A DNA stretch of 64,000 nt from Porodaedalea pini (Eukaryota; Basidiomycota; Agaricomycetes; Hymenochaetales; Hymenochaetaceae): the NCBI GenBank assembly GCA_002794775.1, contig NBAY01000016.1, positions 434,001 to 498,000 on the forward strand, read 5' to 3'. The notes under the pieces are model-generated. The model ran no database searches. It saw only the letters and a list, made by a program, of their open reading frames with translations, and was not told the DNA's origin. Positions 23,620 to 33,200 of the stretch are shown here, in pieces; positions within the stretch are counted from its first letter, which is position 1; the number at the start of each line of letters is the position of its first letter. Position numbers and translations under genes: made by a program.

Positions 23620-25147
23620 ATGAGCTCAGGGTCAGGGCGTCGTCGCGTCCTGTTAACTGTACTGGCGTTTATATTTCAACTCAGTCGTACAGGTCAATCT
23701 GACTGGGAATATTTGGCCCTCTAGAACGATGATGGTCCTCCAGGAAAGGATTCTCCATACATCTTTGGCTTCGCCCGCCATCTCGCAAAGGATCTAGGTT
23801 CCGTCTAGACAGAAGCTAGCAGACTTCTATCGCTAAAGTCTGCTTTATACCAGGCTGGGACGTGAAGGTGGTTATCCCGTCTACTCAGAAGTCTTGGATC
23901 GGCAAAGCATACCATATTAAAGAAATCACTAAAGGCCGTTACTATTATCCCCGTCATCCAGGTAAGAAACCATGGCGTCCAATGCTGTACCGCCTTCTCC
24001 GATATTCCGATTAGCTCTCCTACCTAACTGACACATACAAACGACACGCAGGTGGTGACGGAGAAACATCATCGACTTCTCGCCCTTTGAACCCAGAAGT
24101 GGGCGAATTTGCTGAGTGGGTTCTACTTGATGGAGTCAGTGCTTAGCTTCGTAAAATCAAAAGCGTGTCATTTTATTACCTGACGTCTTGAAGACTCCAG
24201 CAACTTGCGCGAACATTGCGCTGAACAACCTGTACAAAGATTCAATCGATTTGGTGGTGAGTACGGGTTTTATCTATTAATAGCCTGTAATTATCAAGTG
24301 ACTACAGATCTCTGGTCCAAACCTCGGCCGTAACTCATCTGGTAAACCAGAGAAAATCAGGACTACCGGGACGAGCCACTGATCTTCTGTTGATACAGCT
24401 GCTTTCGCCCTCTCTTCGGGTACCATTGGAGCTGCACTCTCATCGTCTCTTTCGCACTGCCGGGCCATCGCACTCTCATATGGCACAGTCCAGCACCCAG
24501 TCCCCCAGCAGCTATTTGATCCTGCACACATGCTTGCCAGCCAGATCATTCAGGGGCTCCTGCGGAACTGGGGTACAGATACAGGAGGGCTGCGTAACAG
24601 CGAGGTCGATCTGTACAACGTAAATATCCCAATGGTGGATGGCCTGATGAGCGAAGAAGGGATGCGCGTCGTGTGGACCACGATCTGGCGCAATGCGTAC
24701 GGACGGCTCTTCAAGTCGCACACGTTGGAGCCCTCTAATGCGGATGTGTCTCCCGCAGGAGGCCCTGATGCCCAGCTGTCGTCGAATAATGGAAGTTCAA
24801 CAGAGTATACCCGGTCCGAGGCCCCACAAGCAGGCCCCTCCTCTCCAGCTGGACCCTCGTCTTCCACTTACAGTCCCGATACCCCTACAGGGCAAGACGC
24901 ACATGCACCAGAGCTCGTCTTCAAGTTTGCGCCGGACATGCGGGACCTCATCGGCTCTCGCGTCTCTGCACCGGTCGGCTCGGACGCCTGGGCGATCGAG
25001 CGAGGCTGGGCTAGCGTCACGCCCCTGCGCGCAAGCTTTGCCGAACCGCCTGTCACTGAGACGGATATAAACACGGCTGAAGAATACGCCATGTCGGCTG
25101 TGGAGGACGGCGGGGACGGAGTCAGGCTGTTTAGGCTGAAATTGTAA
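23620..25147 (+). CDS. SurE-like survival protein (nucleotidase/phosphatase)
   Basis: Seven exons: 23620-23658, 23725-23797, 23854-23961, 24052-24134, 24194-24256, 24308-24341 and 24399-25147 (382 aa). The SurE signatures are clear: RVLLTNDDGPPG at the N-terminus (metal-binding Asp-Asp), SWIGKAYHI, LDGTPATCANIALNNL and SGPNLGRNSSAAFALSSGT. The family dephosphorylates nucleoside 5'/3'-monophosphates or related phosphoesters with a divalent metal. Exon 1 holds only 13 codons, and the NDDG motif straddles intron 1, so gene finders may start late. After about residue 260 a Ser/Pro-rich insert precedes a short conserved tail. There is no tubulin-tyrosine-ligase domain as in yeast Pby1. No signal peptide is seen, so it is probably cytosolic. 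Confidence 0.87.
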
Positions 25148-25863
25148 CACACAAAGCATCCACATCCGCGCTAGAAAAGGAACATCAGATAGACATGTTT
25201 GTATACACCTCGGTACGGATCTTTCCTCGTAAAGTATAAATCGTGCATGCGCGGCGCCACGATGTAGGAGAAGTTTTGCTGTCGAGTCAATTTTCCTGAG
25301 ATACGCCTAGGAGAGCCTATCGGCCTTAGAGCTTTCAATTCTCTCTTCTTCCAGCGCCTCCCTTACCCGAACGCATGGCCCGCCTACGTATCCAGGGACA
25401 CACCTGGTTGCTTGATCTTCCAATCCTTATTTACCAAATCCCGAGGCAGAAGAGAAACATCCGTACTATTTTCTTGCCTCGTCGGAGTCCAAATTGAGAC
25501 TCCGACACGCGTCGTGCCCAGCACGCGTCGCAGGCGTGCTCGACGCGTGCCCATCCTTCCCCCAAAGCCCTGAAGTCTTCTCCCGCGACATGCAATCTTT
25601 GTGGCCTCAGCACCGGGAAAATTGCGCGAGAAACTTAGAAGACCAAGATTGACTGGTGGGGACCCTGAGGATAATTCAATACATTGGTGACGAAGCAAGA
25701 TAGCAAAGATATGATTGAAATTACAAAAGAGTCCGACAAGTGTATATGCAATATTCCGTTATCCGTTTTGTATGCGGATCATCCGTGGCTTGCGAGGAGC
25801 GCTTTACATTCGCACCGGCCTCTATGCATTAATATTGTCCCGAACCGTCCGGAGAATGACTGT
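25148..25863. other. convergent 3' intergenic region with MluI-box cluster
   Basis: This 716-bp gap lies between the stops of the SurE gene (+) and the GH16 gene (-). No convincing gene is found. Unexpectedly it carries three ACGCGT hexamers at 25507-25548, a pattern usually found in promoters (see that entry). Confidence 0.5.
25507..25548. promoter_or_regulatory. three MluI cell-cycle-box-like elements
   Basis: ACGCGT occurs at 25507-25512, 25523-25528 and 25543-25548. The 24 bases ending at 25512 match those ending at 54471, in the SRA-gene promoter, at 22 positions. In yeasts ACGCGT is the MBF site for G1/S transcription. Here no promoter is expected, because the flanking genes converge. 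The motif is visible; its function is inferred. Confidence 0.4.
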
Positions 25864-27720
25864 TCAACAAAGTGCAAAAAGTGCAGCAAGTACCGCAACC
25901 CCAGTAAGAACAAACGAATTGTCTGGCGAGAACTCAGAACAACCGGCACTTGTTACTGTCCCTCTGAGCGATTCCTTCGTGTATACTTTAAGGGAATTAA
26001 TGCTCCACGAAGCGTTCTGTTATCACGACATTAATGGTGAATGGGTGACCCCCGACCAACAAGTCACAGAAGAAAGGCGTACCACAAAGTTCGCAGGGTC
26101 TTGCAGATGCTCTGGACACGTTCCCGTGCATCCAGGTGTCGTCGAATAGGTGTTCCCCGCCCAGTCGCCGCAGAATGTGATGTCTGTTAGCAGGAACGAT
26201 ACCCATCAGAATCGGCCTCGATTATATCCCCGGTAACTGCAAATACGTACCAAACACGATGGAATGGTTCACAAAATAAGTGAAGGGGTCACAACCGGAT
26301 GGCGAGAGCGCCGCAGAAGGCGTCGTCCAGGTTGTCGGCTGTGGATCTCCGTCGAGGATGTCTTGTGGGATCGAGACACGGTAGAAATACCCTGTCCATG
26401 AATGGTATTAGTATAATGTCTTCACAATCGCAAAAGTAAAAGCTACGTACAGACTGCGATCCCCGTCTCATCCCACAACATCGCATACACGCCGCCGCCC
26501 TGCGCGTCGAAGGTCTCGCCGTACGAAACGCGGCTCCAATCGGTGATTCCGCATCCCGAGTTACTGTTAATGTATGCATTGCACTCTGTTTGGCCCTGAA
26601 TAATCCTTTAGCTCTCAGAGTTTCCGAGCTCCACGCAAGCCGGGGAATAGATACGCACGACAAGGGAGCCGGTAAAATTGCCAGTGTTTTCAAGTACACA
26701 TCCTGGAAGCGTGTGCCAGGTGACCTGATTGTGAACGTTATCGTGCACTCCTTCCAGAATGTCAATTTCTCCTGCCTAAACAACAATATTAGTCAATTCG
26801 ACAAATATACCGAAAGACTGCTTAAAAACGTACGTTAGGCCACTGTTCGGTAGCCCCGAGAGACCAGAAAGCTGGCCAGACACCTGAAGAACGATTGTAA
26901 ACAATGTAATATACTGAGAGCCTAAGGGAAGACATACCACAGCCCCAGGGTGCACGATTCAAATCAAGAATAAAGAGTCCGCCATTCCAGTACTTATTGC
27001 TTTGTATGCGGACACTGTCAGAGCATTGTGAAGTGTTCGTCAACACCAAGATCGATAAAACTTTCAACAGGAAGACGCACGCACCTGCTCCTATTATCGC
27101 CGATGTTCACCCATGACGTGTTGTCGCCCTTCATAATAACGGTATTGTTGTCCGTGACATACACCAGACTTTGGTTGAATGCTGTATCGCGGTCAACGTA
27201 ACTAGTAATGATTCAAGTTACTAGGATAGTTGTCTGGGATGTAGTTCTAGAGAGGCGTACTGTACAAGGCCGCTATATTAGTTGGCGTAGAGTCAGAATA
27301 ACATGAAATAGAAGGAGAGGGCGAACACGCACTTCGTCGGGTCTTGGCCGGTGAAGAATGACCAGTCACTGAGTATACGCATGAGCTCGCGTTCCTTCAT
27401 ACCAGCTCAGCACAGATTACGAGTTTCGCTCACTCAAAGAATGACTGCCCCGAGTACTCATCCTCCTTGACCCACACGTTAGTCGTAGCCGTCGAATTGG
27501 AGCTGGACGTCGAGTTGGTCGAGTTGATGTCATCGCGCTTCTCCAGAGGGACCGAAGGCGGCGCCGCAAAGTCGGAGAAGCTGCGCGGTACGATGTGTCT
27601 GACTGTATCAGCTAGTGCGTCCTTGAATGCACCGAATTGAGGCAGCGCGTGCACGTCATGTGCAACAACGAGGAGGTAGGCGGTATAGAGACCGGCGCAC
27701 AATCGAATTCGTCGTGTCAT
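25864..27720 (-). CDS. glycoside hydrolase family 16 protein
   Basis: Eleven exons: 27720-27434, 27368-27333, 27272-27261 (12 nt), 27201-27085, 27014-26938, 26883-26834, 26775-26659, 26595-26451, 26391-26251, 26183-26083 and 26016-25864 (411 aa). An N-terminal hydrophobic segment (GLYTAYLLVVAHDVHALP) is a signal peptide or anchor. The GH16 fold is clear: APWGCGVWPAFWSLG, then the catalytic GEIDILEGVHDN (Glu-x-Asp-x-x-Glu), CNAYINSNSGCGITDWS and LSPSGCDPFTYFVNHSIVF. The family cleaves beta-1,3/1,4-glucans or remodels wall polymers; basidiomycete members act on the fungal wall. The protein ends in a hydrophobic tail (FVLTGVAVLAALFALC), possibly a membrane or GPI anchor. The splice model around the 12-nt exon is the least certain part. 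Confidence 0.85.
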
Positions 27721-28304
27721 AGATTCGTGAATTGCTTTCGTAGATAAATCCAGCGGAGTCGAGGAGTCAGATCGTTAATTCGTGAGTGGATATGATGAAA
27801 GAAGGGGAGAGGGCAGTCATGGAGCAGACAAGCACGTTTTCGTTGAGGCGTGCCGCGGTGAGAAAGCTGCAATGAGGCACGCTCCGCAGATCTTAACATT
27901 CGGCACAGCCTCAATTCCTTGCTTTAGCCTCCGTCATCAATTTCTTAGCGTCAATTTTCACTCATGGTCGATGCTCATATAAATCCAAGACAACAGTGCA
28001 TAGGAAGGATGTTCAACATGGCATTGCGTATGCATATAAAAACATGAGTTGGAACATGTCATGATGAGGAAGGAAGGGAAGGAGGGAGGAGGATGAGGCA
28101 TAGCATTGCAAGTACGATACACCCGGGAAAGCTTTTGTTGTGCACGCCAGAGTCGGAAAGGGGAGAAATAAAGGGAAGAGTATACACTATCCATATCCTG
28201 CCGTAACATGCACAGCCAGGACGGCCTGCGCCGACCACCACCCATAGACCACGTCCTTCCGCATGGTCGACTGGGCGCTTGGGCAAGGAAGAGGGTATTG
28301 TCGT
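27721..28304. other. intergenic region, eS24 3' end to GH16 promoter
   Basis: A 584-bp gap between tandem minus-strand genes. It contains the GH16 promoter and the eS24 3' flank. Open frames of up to 190 aa cross it, but they have poor composition and no motif. Confidence 0.45.
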
Positions 28305-29006
28305 CTACTTGCCCTTCTTTGCAGGCTCGGCCGCCTTCGCCTTCTTCGTACCACGGAACTGAGAGTATGTGCAGGAATATGAGACTTGAGCTTGAGATAA
28401 AGGAGACATGCTTAACGCACCTTCTTCGAACGGTTCTTGCGCTCCTTGCGCAGTTTACGAGACGGCTTCTCGATCTTGGCAGCAAGACCAGACTGCAGTC
28501 AAATAATTCAGCGTTAATATTCATTCTCAAATACTATATAGAACCGCAAGCACGCACCCTGACCAACCGGTATCGCGGCTCAAACTTCTTCTGGGCCGCT
28601 TCATCGTCGTAGATGAGGGCGAAGCCTGTGCTGCGTCCACCACCGAAGTGCGTGCGGAAGCCAAAGGTGACGACGCGATCCTTGTCCGTCTTGTAGACCT
28701 GCGCAAGCTTCTCGCTCAGTTCCGCCTTGGACACGTTCGGACGCGCGGGATGCAGTACGTCGACGACCATCTGGCGGCGGGCGAGCAGGCGGTTTGTAAT
28801 GAACTTGCGCGTACGCAAGGTTATCGGTGATGAGGGATCCTGCGTGCCAGAACGTCAGCATCGATATTTGAGCTCGTCGTGTGCCATCCATGCCATCCAA
28901 CTCTCATCCATCCAATCCATCCCATTCCACCACACCGAACGATCTGTTCGCCGTCCAGACAGCCCAACAGCATGCGTGAAGCGTGTATCAAGCAAAGACT
29001 CACCAT
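28305..29006 (-). CDS. RPS24: 40S ribosomal protein eS24
   Basis: Four exons: 29006-29004 (only the ATG), 28839-28558, 28492-28421 and 28358-28305, encoding 136 aa, normal for the family. Recognisable blocks are [52 protein letters not shown] and [17 protein letters not shown]. The start codon sits alone at the end of exon 1 with a consensus GTGAGT donor; the 164-bp intron 1 is the longest in the gene. As I recall, human RPS24 also has an ATG-only first coding exon, which supports the model. An ATG further downstream would delete conserved N-terminal residues. Confidence 0.95.
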
Positions 29007-29396
29007 TTTGGCTCAATGGGTTGGCTGGTCGTCGCGCCTTTTGGTGGGCTTTCGTCCTCGTCGTCTGCGGGTGATACCGAACCCTGTGGATTCGCTCTAC
29101 GGCAAATTCCGGAAAGTGATCACGAAGGTCTGATTATGTCATACTATGTCCAGCAACTGAAGGTCAAGAGATCTAGACGTGTACATGAAACAGAAAATAT
29201 GGTACTAAAGATTTATTGAGGCTGGGATACGCGCACACCGTCAAGCTAGGCAGTTCACGATCACGTTAGGATTAAAACACCCACACGTATCACTCCCAGG
29301 TTCACTCAAACTCAGCCCAGTGAAAGCGATAGAACAAAGAAATAAGTAGATACAAGATTCCGCAATTGAACGATTCTATTGGAAGGTGTCCGAGTG
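29007..29396. other. intergenic region (eS24 promoter)
   Basis: A 390-bp gap between tandem minus-strand genes, holding the eS24 promoter and the 3' flank of the UPF0132-like gene. No gene is seen. Confidence 0.45.
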
Positions 29397-30216
29397 CTAC
29401 TCCTCCGAGACCCACTGGTCTGCTAGTAATCCAACATATGGCAAATGGAACCGAGTGAGGTTGTTCTGCGCTGCATCGACGTACGCACGGAATCTGAAGC
29501 CGATATGAGCCAGCCGAAGCAATATGACCGTATGGATACTCACACCATGAATAATATAACAATGATGATCCATATTGTAATGAGTGTGTTCAGGAACGAA
29601 GGAAAGCCAACGAGTGCACCGAATATTCGCAGCAGCGCGAGCGGCGTGGTCACTAGCGCGGACTGATAGGCTGCGCTTCCGTTAGTTTAGGGCATACACG
29701 AGTTGATACATGCGAACTCACCATGAAATCGAACATAGTCGTTATGTGTTTCGAGGATGAGACATATAAGAGCTACAATAAGCAGATAGTCAAAAACAGC
29801 TTCTCAAACAAATTGTTGGTTGCATACCCGAGATCGGCCCTAGCAGGTACGCGAACGCCGCTAGCATGTCGACACGCATGCCAAACCGCGATTCCCACTG
29901 GTTTGTCGGACCCTCCGCCTCGGGCTGGTTCCCGAATCCACCCAGAGTGACGCCGCCACTGCCTCCTCCGCCGTATGCATTTCCGAGAGTGGGCAGTCCG
30001 CCAGACTGGTATGACGAGGACTCCGGCTGTGCGGGAAACCAGGGGCGCGTAGGTGCGCGTGTGCGTGAAGAGGATGCGGCTGCGGGAGAATGGTGCAGAG
30101 GATCGTCCGGCGGAGGTGTCTGTGCACAGGTATTAGAACATCCATGAGATAATTGACAGGTAGAATAGGCTCACGTAGGGAGCGAATGTGCTCGCGAAAT
30201 TCGAGCTTGTGCTCAT
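29397..30216 (-). CDS. UPF0132/DUF4870-like small membrane protein
   Basis: Five exons: 30216-30175, 30119-29828, 29772-29722, 29670-29544 and 29493-29397 (202 aa). The N-terminal 100 residues are Pro/Gly/Ser-rich. A compact membrane domain follows with three hydrophobic segments: VDMLAAFAYLLGPISALI, LVTTPLALLRIFGALVGF and LITIWIIIVILFMV. The signature ILETHNDYVRFHAYQSAL between the first two matches the UPF0132/DUF4870 group known in bacteria and fungi. No biochemical function is known to me. The region after the last helix (FRAYVDAAQNNLTRFHLPYVG) looks conserved. The gene is divergent from eL15 across 354 bp. Confidence 0.75.
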
Positions 30217-30570
30217 GGCGGGTGCAGTCGAGAGAGCGTGAGCGTAAAGCGAACAAAGTGACGCAGAGCGAATCGAACTACGGGTTGCGCGATTAAGTTT
30301 ATTCGCACCGGCCCTCAAGTGATCCACCAACGGCTCGTCTGTTTCGAGTCCTCGTCGACATCCTCAAGACCGTCAGTCCCCCACATTAAGGTGAGCAGCC
30401 CCTTCGCTTTGCAGTACGTCTGAGACGACCTGTGGATTGCTGCTGGACACCACGTTGGGCATTTGAGATGGCTGGATCTGCCATAAAACGATGGATGGCC
30501 GACTCAAGTTTTGGATGTGATTGATGGATATAGGATTGGATGTAGCTGACCGTTGGTACTACACACACAG
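30217..30570. promoter_or_regulatory. divergent promoter with eL15 5'UTR intron
   Basis: A start-to-start gap between the UPF0132-like gene (-) and eL15 (+). A GTGAGC donor at 30391 and an acceptor at 30570, directly before the eL15 ATG, suggest a 180-bp 5'UTR intron, as is common in ribosomal-protein genes. No convincing box C/D or H/ACA snoRNA is seen in it. Confidence 0.5.
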
Positions 30571-31293
30571 ATGGGCGCGTACAAGTACATTGGGGAGCTC
30601 TACAAGAAGAAGCAGTCGGACGTCCTCCGCTTTCTGCTGCGCGTCCGCTGCTGGGAGTACCGCCAGCTCAACGTCATCCACCGCGCCTCCCGCCCCTCGC
30701 GCCCGGACAAGGCTCGCCGCCTCGGCTACAAGGCCAAGCAAGGCTACGTCGTCTACCGCGTCCGTGTCCGCCGCGGCAACCGCAAAAAACCCGTCCCCAA
30801 GGGTGCGACCTACGGCAAGCCCGTCCGCCAGGGTGTCAACCACCTCAAGTTCCAGCGCGGCCTCCGGTCTATCGCTGAAGAGCGTGTTGGGCGCCGTTGT
30901 GGTAATCTCCGCGTGTTGAACTCGTACTGGATCAACCAGGACGGTGTCTACAAGTACTATGAGGTCATCCTTGTTGACCCCAATCACAAGGCTGTCAGTC
31001 ACTGTCTATTTTGCGTCTGTCGAGAAAAAATCTCAGTTTTTAAACTTTCAGATCCGTCGCGATGCCAGGATCAACTGGATTGCCAAGCCAGTACACAAGC
31101 GTCGCGAGGCCCGCGGTCTCACCAGCATTGGCAAACAGGTACGTCTACAACTCTCACAGGTCTCGCAATTCGTACTTCGTCTTACACTCCCTCGCAGAAC
31201 CGTGGCCTCGGCAAGGGTCACCGCTACAACCACACCCCTGCCCGCTCCACCTGGAAGAAACACAACACCCTCTCCCTCCGCAGGTACCGGTAA
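30571..31293 (+). CDS. RPL15: 60S ribosomal protein eL15
   Basis: Three coding exons: 30571-30993, 31052-31138 and 31198-31293 (201 aa). The start [20 protein letters not shown] and the blocks [24 protein letters not shown] and [14 protein letters not shown] are diagnostic of eL15, a large-subunit protein. The ATG directly follows an AG acceptor, implying a 5'UTR intron that starts near 30391. GC-rich, C-ending codons in exon 1 suggest high expression. A 147-aa minus-strand open frame over this exon is a codon-bias shadow. Confidence 0.97.
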   Translation: MGAYKYIGELYKKKQSDVLRFLLRVRCWEYRQLNVIHRASRPSRPDKARRLGYKAKQGYVVYRVRVRRGNRKKPVPKGATYGKPVRQGVNHLKFQRGLRSIAEERVGRRCGNLRVLNSYWINQDGVYKYYEVILVDPNHKAVSHCLFCVCREKISVFKLSDPSRCQDQLDCQASTQASRGPRSHQHWQTGTSTTLTGLAIRTSSYTPSQNRGLGKGHRYNHTPARSTWKKHNTLSLRRYR

Positions 31294-31571
31294 AGGGTCC
31301 AAGTTTTTTTTCCCTTCTCTCTGCTTCGTGTATGCCACAAAACATCTTACTGTCTGTCATGTATGGACCCACGTCATCTCGCAATACATGCTTATGTTTT
31401 CATGCTGATATTCTGACATTCCATTGTGAACATTGAAATGGAGGAAGCCTTGGTATTATAGTCACTAGCCGCTACAGAGGGTAAAGGGTATTACTAGGAA
31501 GATATCGACGCGAAAACAAATGCAAAAGCCCGTCATATAAAACAAAAGTGAGAAATCTTTCCAGAAAGGAA

Positions 31572-33058
31572 TCAGAATCCAGCCTTCTTGTGGATGATTT
31601 CTGGATCCTCTTGGTACTCTTCTGCGGACACCCACATCTGCAGTCAGGTGATGAGTGGTGTAAGCAGAAGAAATGAACAAGTGCGCCAAACCTTTTTAAA
31701 CGTGTTCAGACCAGCCAAAATCGATCCACCTATCCAGGTCGAGTATTTTCGTTCTGGGGGCGCGTAGATCTTGATCTTCACGTCTTTGACGGCGAGCTTC
31801 TTCACCTCGTTCAGTAGCCGGTCGCCAAACCCTTTGTACATGTTCAGTAATAGTCAGGACGAATGAACAGAGTTAACGTACCTTTGCATAGCGTACTTCC
31901 ACCGCTGAGCACAATATTTGAGAAAAGACTCTTCCGAAGATCAAGGTCCACACGGTTTATCGAGTCAACGACTACCTGGTGCACGCCCGCATACTCCTGA
32001 CCAATAAGCTCAGGATTGAACAGAATTTCAGGCGCGCGGAAACGCTCTGCGCCGAGCTGGATCACATTCCCATCTGGAAGGCGAAATTCCTCCGTGCGGC
32101 CAGCGGTGTCCTTCTCCTCCTTCGCGGGGTTCGCAGCGACGTAGCAGCAGCGCTCCTTGATGGTGCGCACGACCTCGCGCTCGGCAGACGTATGCAAGTG
32201 GTGGCCCGCCTTGCGCAGGAGCAATTGTAGGTGGTCCGTCACGTCGCGGCCTGCAACATCTACTCGCCGGATCGCGTGCGGCATGGAGAAGCCCTCGAAT
32301 ACTGGCACTGCGTGTGTTACGCCGTCGCCCGAGTCAAGTACGATACCAGTCGTACGACCAGATGAATATCTGTTAAAGAAATCAATAGTCGTAAAGAATA
32401 AGAAGACGCGTCTATCAGGGAGCGTACAGTGATAGAACGGCTTGGACGGAGGTAAATAAAGCGGGAACGTTGAACGTGTCAAAGAATATCTGCGCAGCGA
32501 TATCTCGATTACTTCGCGGATTCAGGGGCGCCTCTGTCAGTAGCACAGGATGCTGGATATTGAATAGACAAGAAATTAATTCGGCTTTGCATTCATATTG
32601 GACGCGGCGCACCTCTTCACTGAGCGTGCCGAGCTCCTCAGTGTATACCCAGTTCCATATACGCTCCATGTCATCCCAGTCGGTAACAATGCCGTGTTCC
32701 ATAGGATATTTAATCTTGAGCAGTCCACGGAACTCCTGTGCCTTCCGCCCAATGAAGGTATCGCCTTCCAGCGCGCCCGCCATGACGCGTATGTGCTTTG
32801 GACGCCCGACGCTACATGAGCGGCCGATTTCACGTTAGCAGAGAACGTACTGCAAATTTGCTTGCTACAACACGCACAAGGAAGGAAAGAAACATTTCGG
32901 GTGGTCCTGACCAGCGAAGCCCGCCTTTATGGTGCCGGAGCCCTGCAGCGGTCAAACATCCCAATCGTGAGCGCGCTGTACTGAGAGTGTCTTTGTGCAC
33001 GCACATTGTCGATCACGACGGGCTGGTTCGTCAGCACGTCATCGAACTCTGCCGACAT
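31572..33058 (-). CDS. ARP1: centractin, actin-related protein 1 (dynactin)
   Basis: Seven exons: 33058-33005, 32942-32878, 32811-32613, 32552-32428, 32369-31882, 31831-31692 and 31637-31572 (378 aa). The N-terminus [20 protein letters not shown] and the blocks [45 protein letters not shown] and [13 protein letters not shown] identify Arp1 rather than conventional actin. Arp1 forms the short filament of dynactin, which links dynein to cargo and drives nuclear migration and vesicle transport in hyphae. ATP-binding motifs are intact. It is divergent from the small membrane-protein gene, with only 142 bp between the start codons. Confidence 0.95.
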
Positions 33059-33141
33059 TCTGCGAGCCTCTGAGTGGGGAAGAAGGACGCGAGGAGAAAG
33101 GAGGGGAGGACGAGGCCGAGAGAGAGGCAAGGATGACTTCG

Positions 33142-33147
33142 ACGCGT
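33142..33147. promoter_or_regulatory. MluI-box-like element in the ARP1 divergent promoter
   Basis: ACGCGT within a 14-base stretch at 33139-33152 that recurs identically at 54423-54436 upstream of the SRA-domain gene. It sits in the 142-bp promoter shared by ARP1 and the neighbouring gene. The function is inferred from yeast MBF sites. Confidence 0.4.
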
Positions 33148-33200
33148 CGTGACGGTTGTCGCGGTCGCGTGGCAGCTTGCCTTGGGCTTCCACTAAGCTC

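Noticed and set aside
25384..25698. 104-aa minus-strand open frame in the SurE/GH16 gap
   Set aside because: No ATG start, no recognisable domain; kept only as a place to look for transcription from the MluI-box cluster.
27958..28530. 190-aa minus-strand open frame overlapping the eS24 3' region
   Set aside because: It crosses eS24 exons and introns in another frame, lacks motifs and has poor composition.
30391..30570. possible intronic box C/D snoRNA in the eL15 5'UTR intron
   Set aside because: CTGA-like boxes occur but no good RTGATGA box C sits near the 5' end with a closing stem.
30559..31002. 147-aa open frame antisense to eL15
   Set aside because: It mirrors the GC-rich codon usage of eL15 exon 1 and has no independent features.
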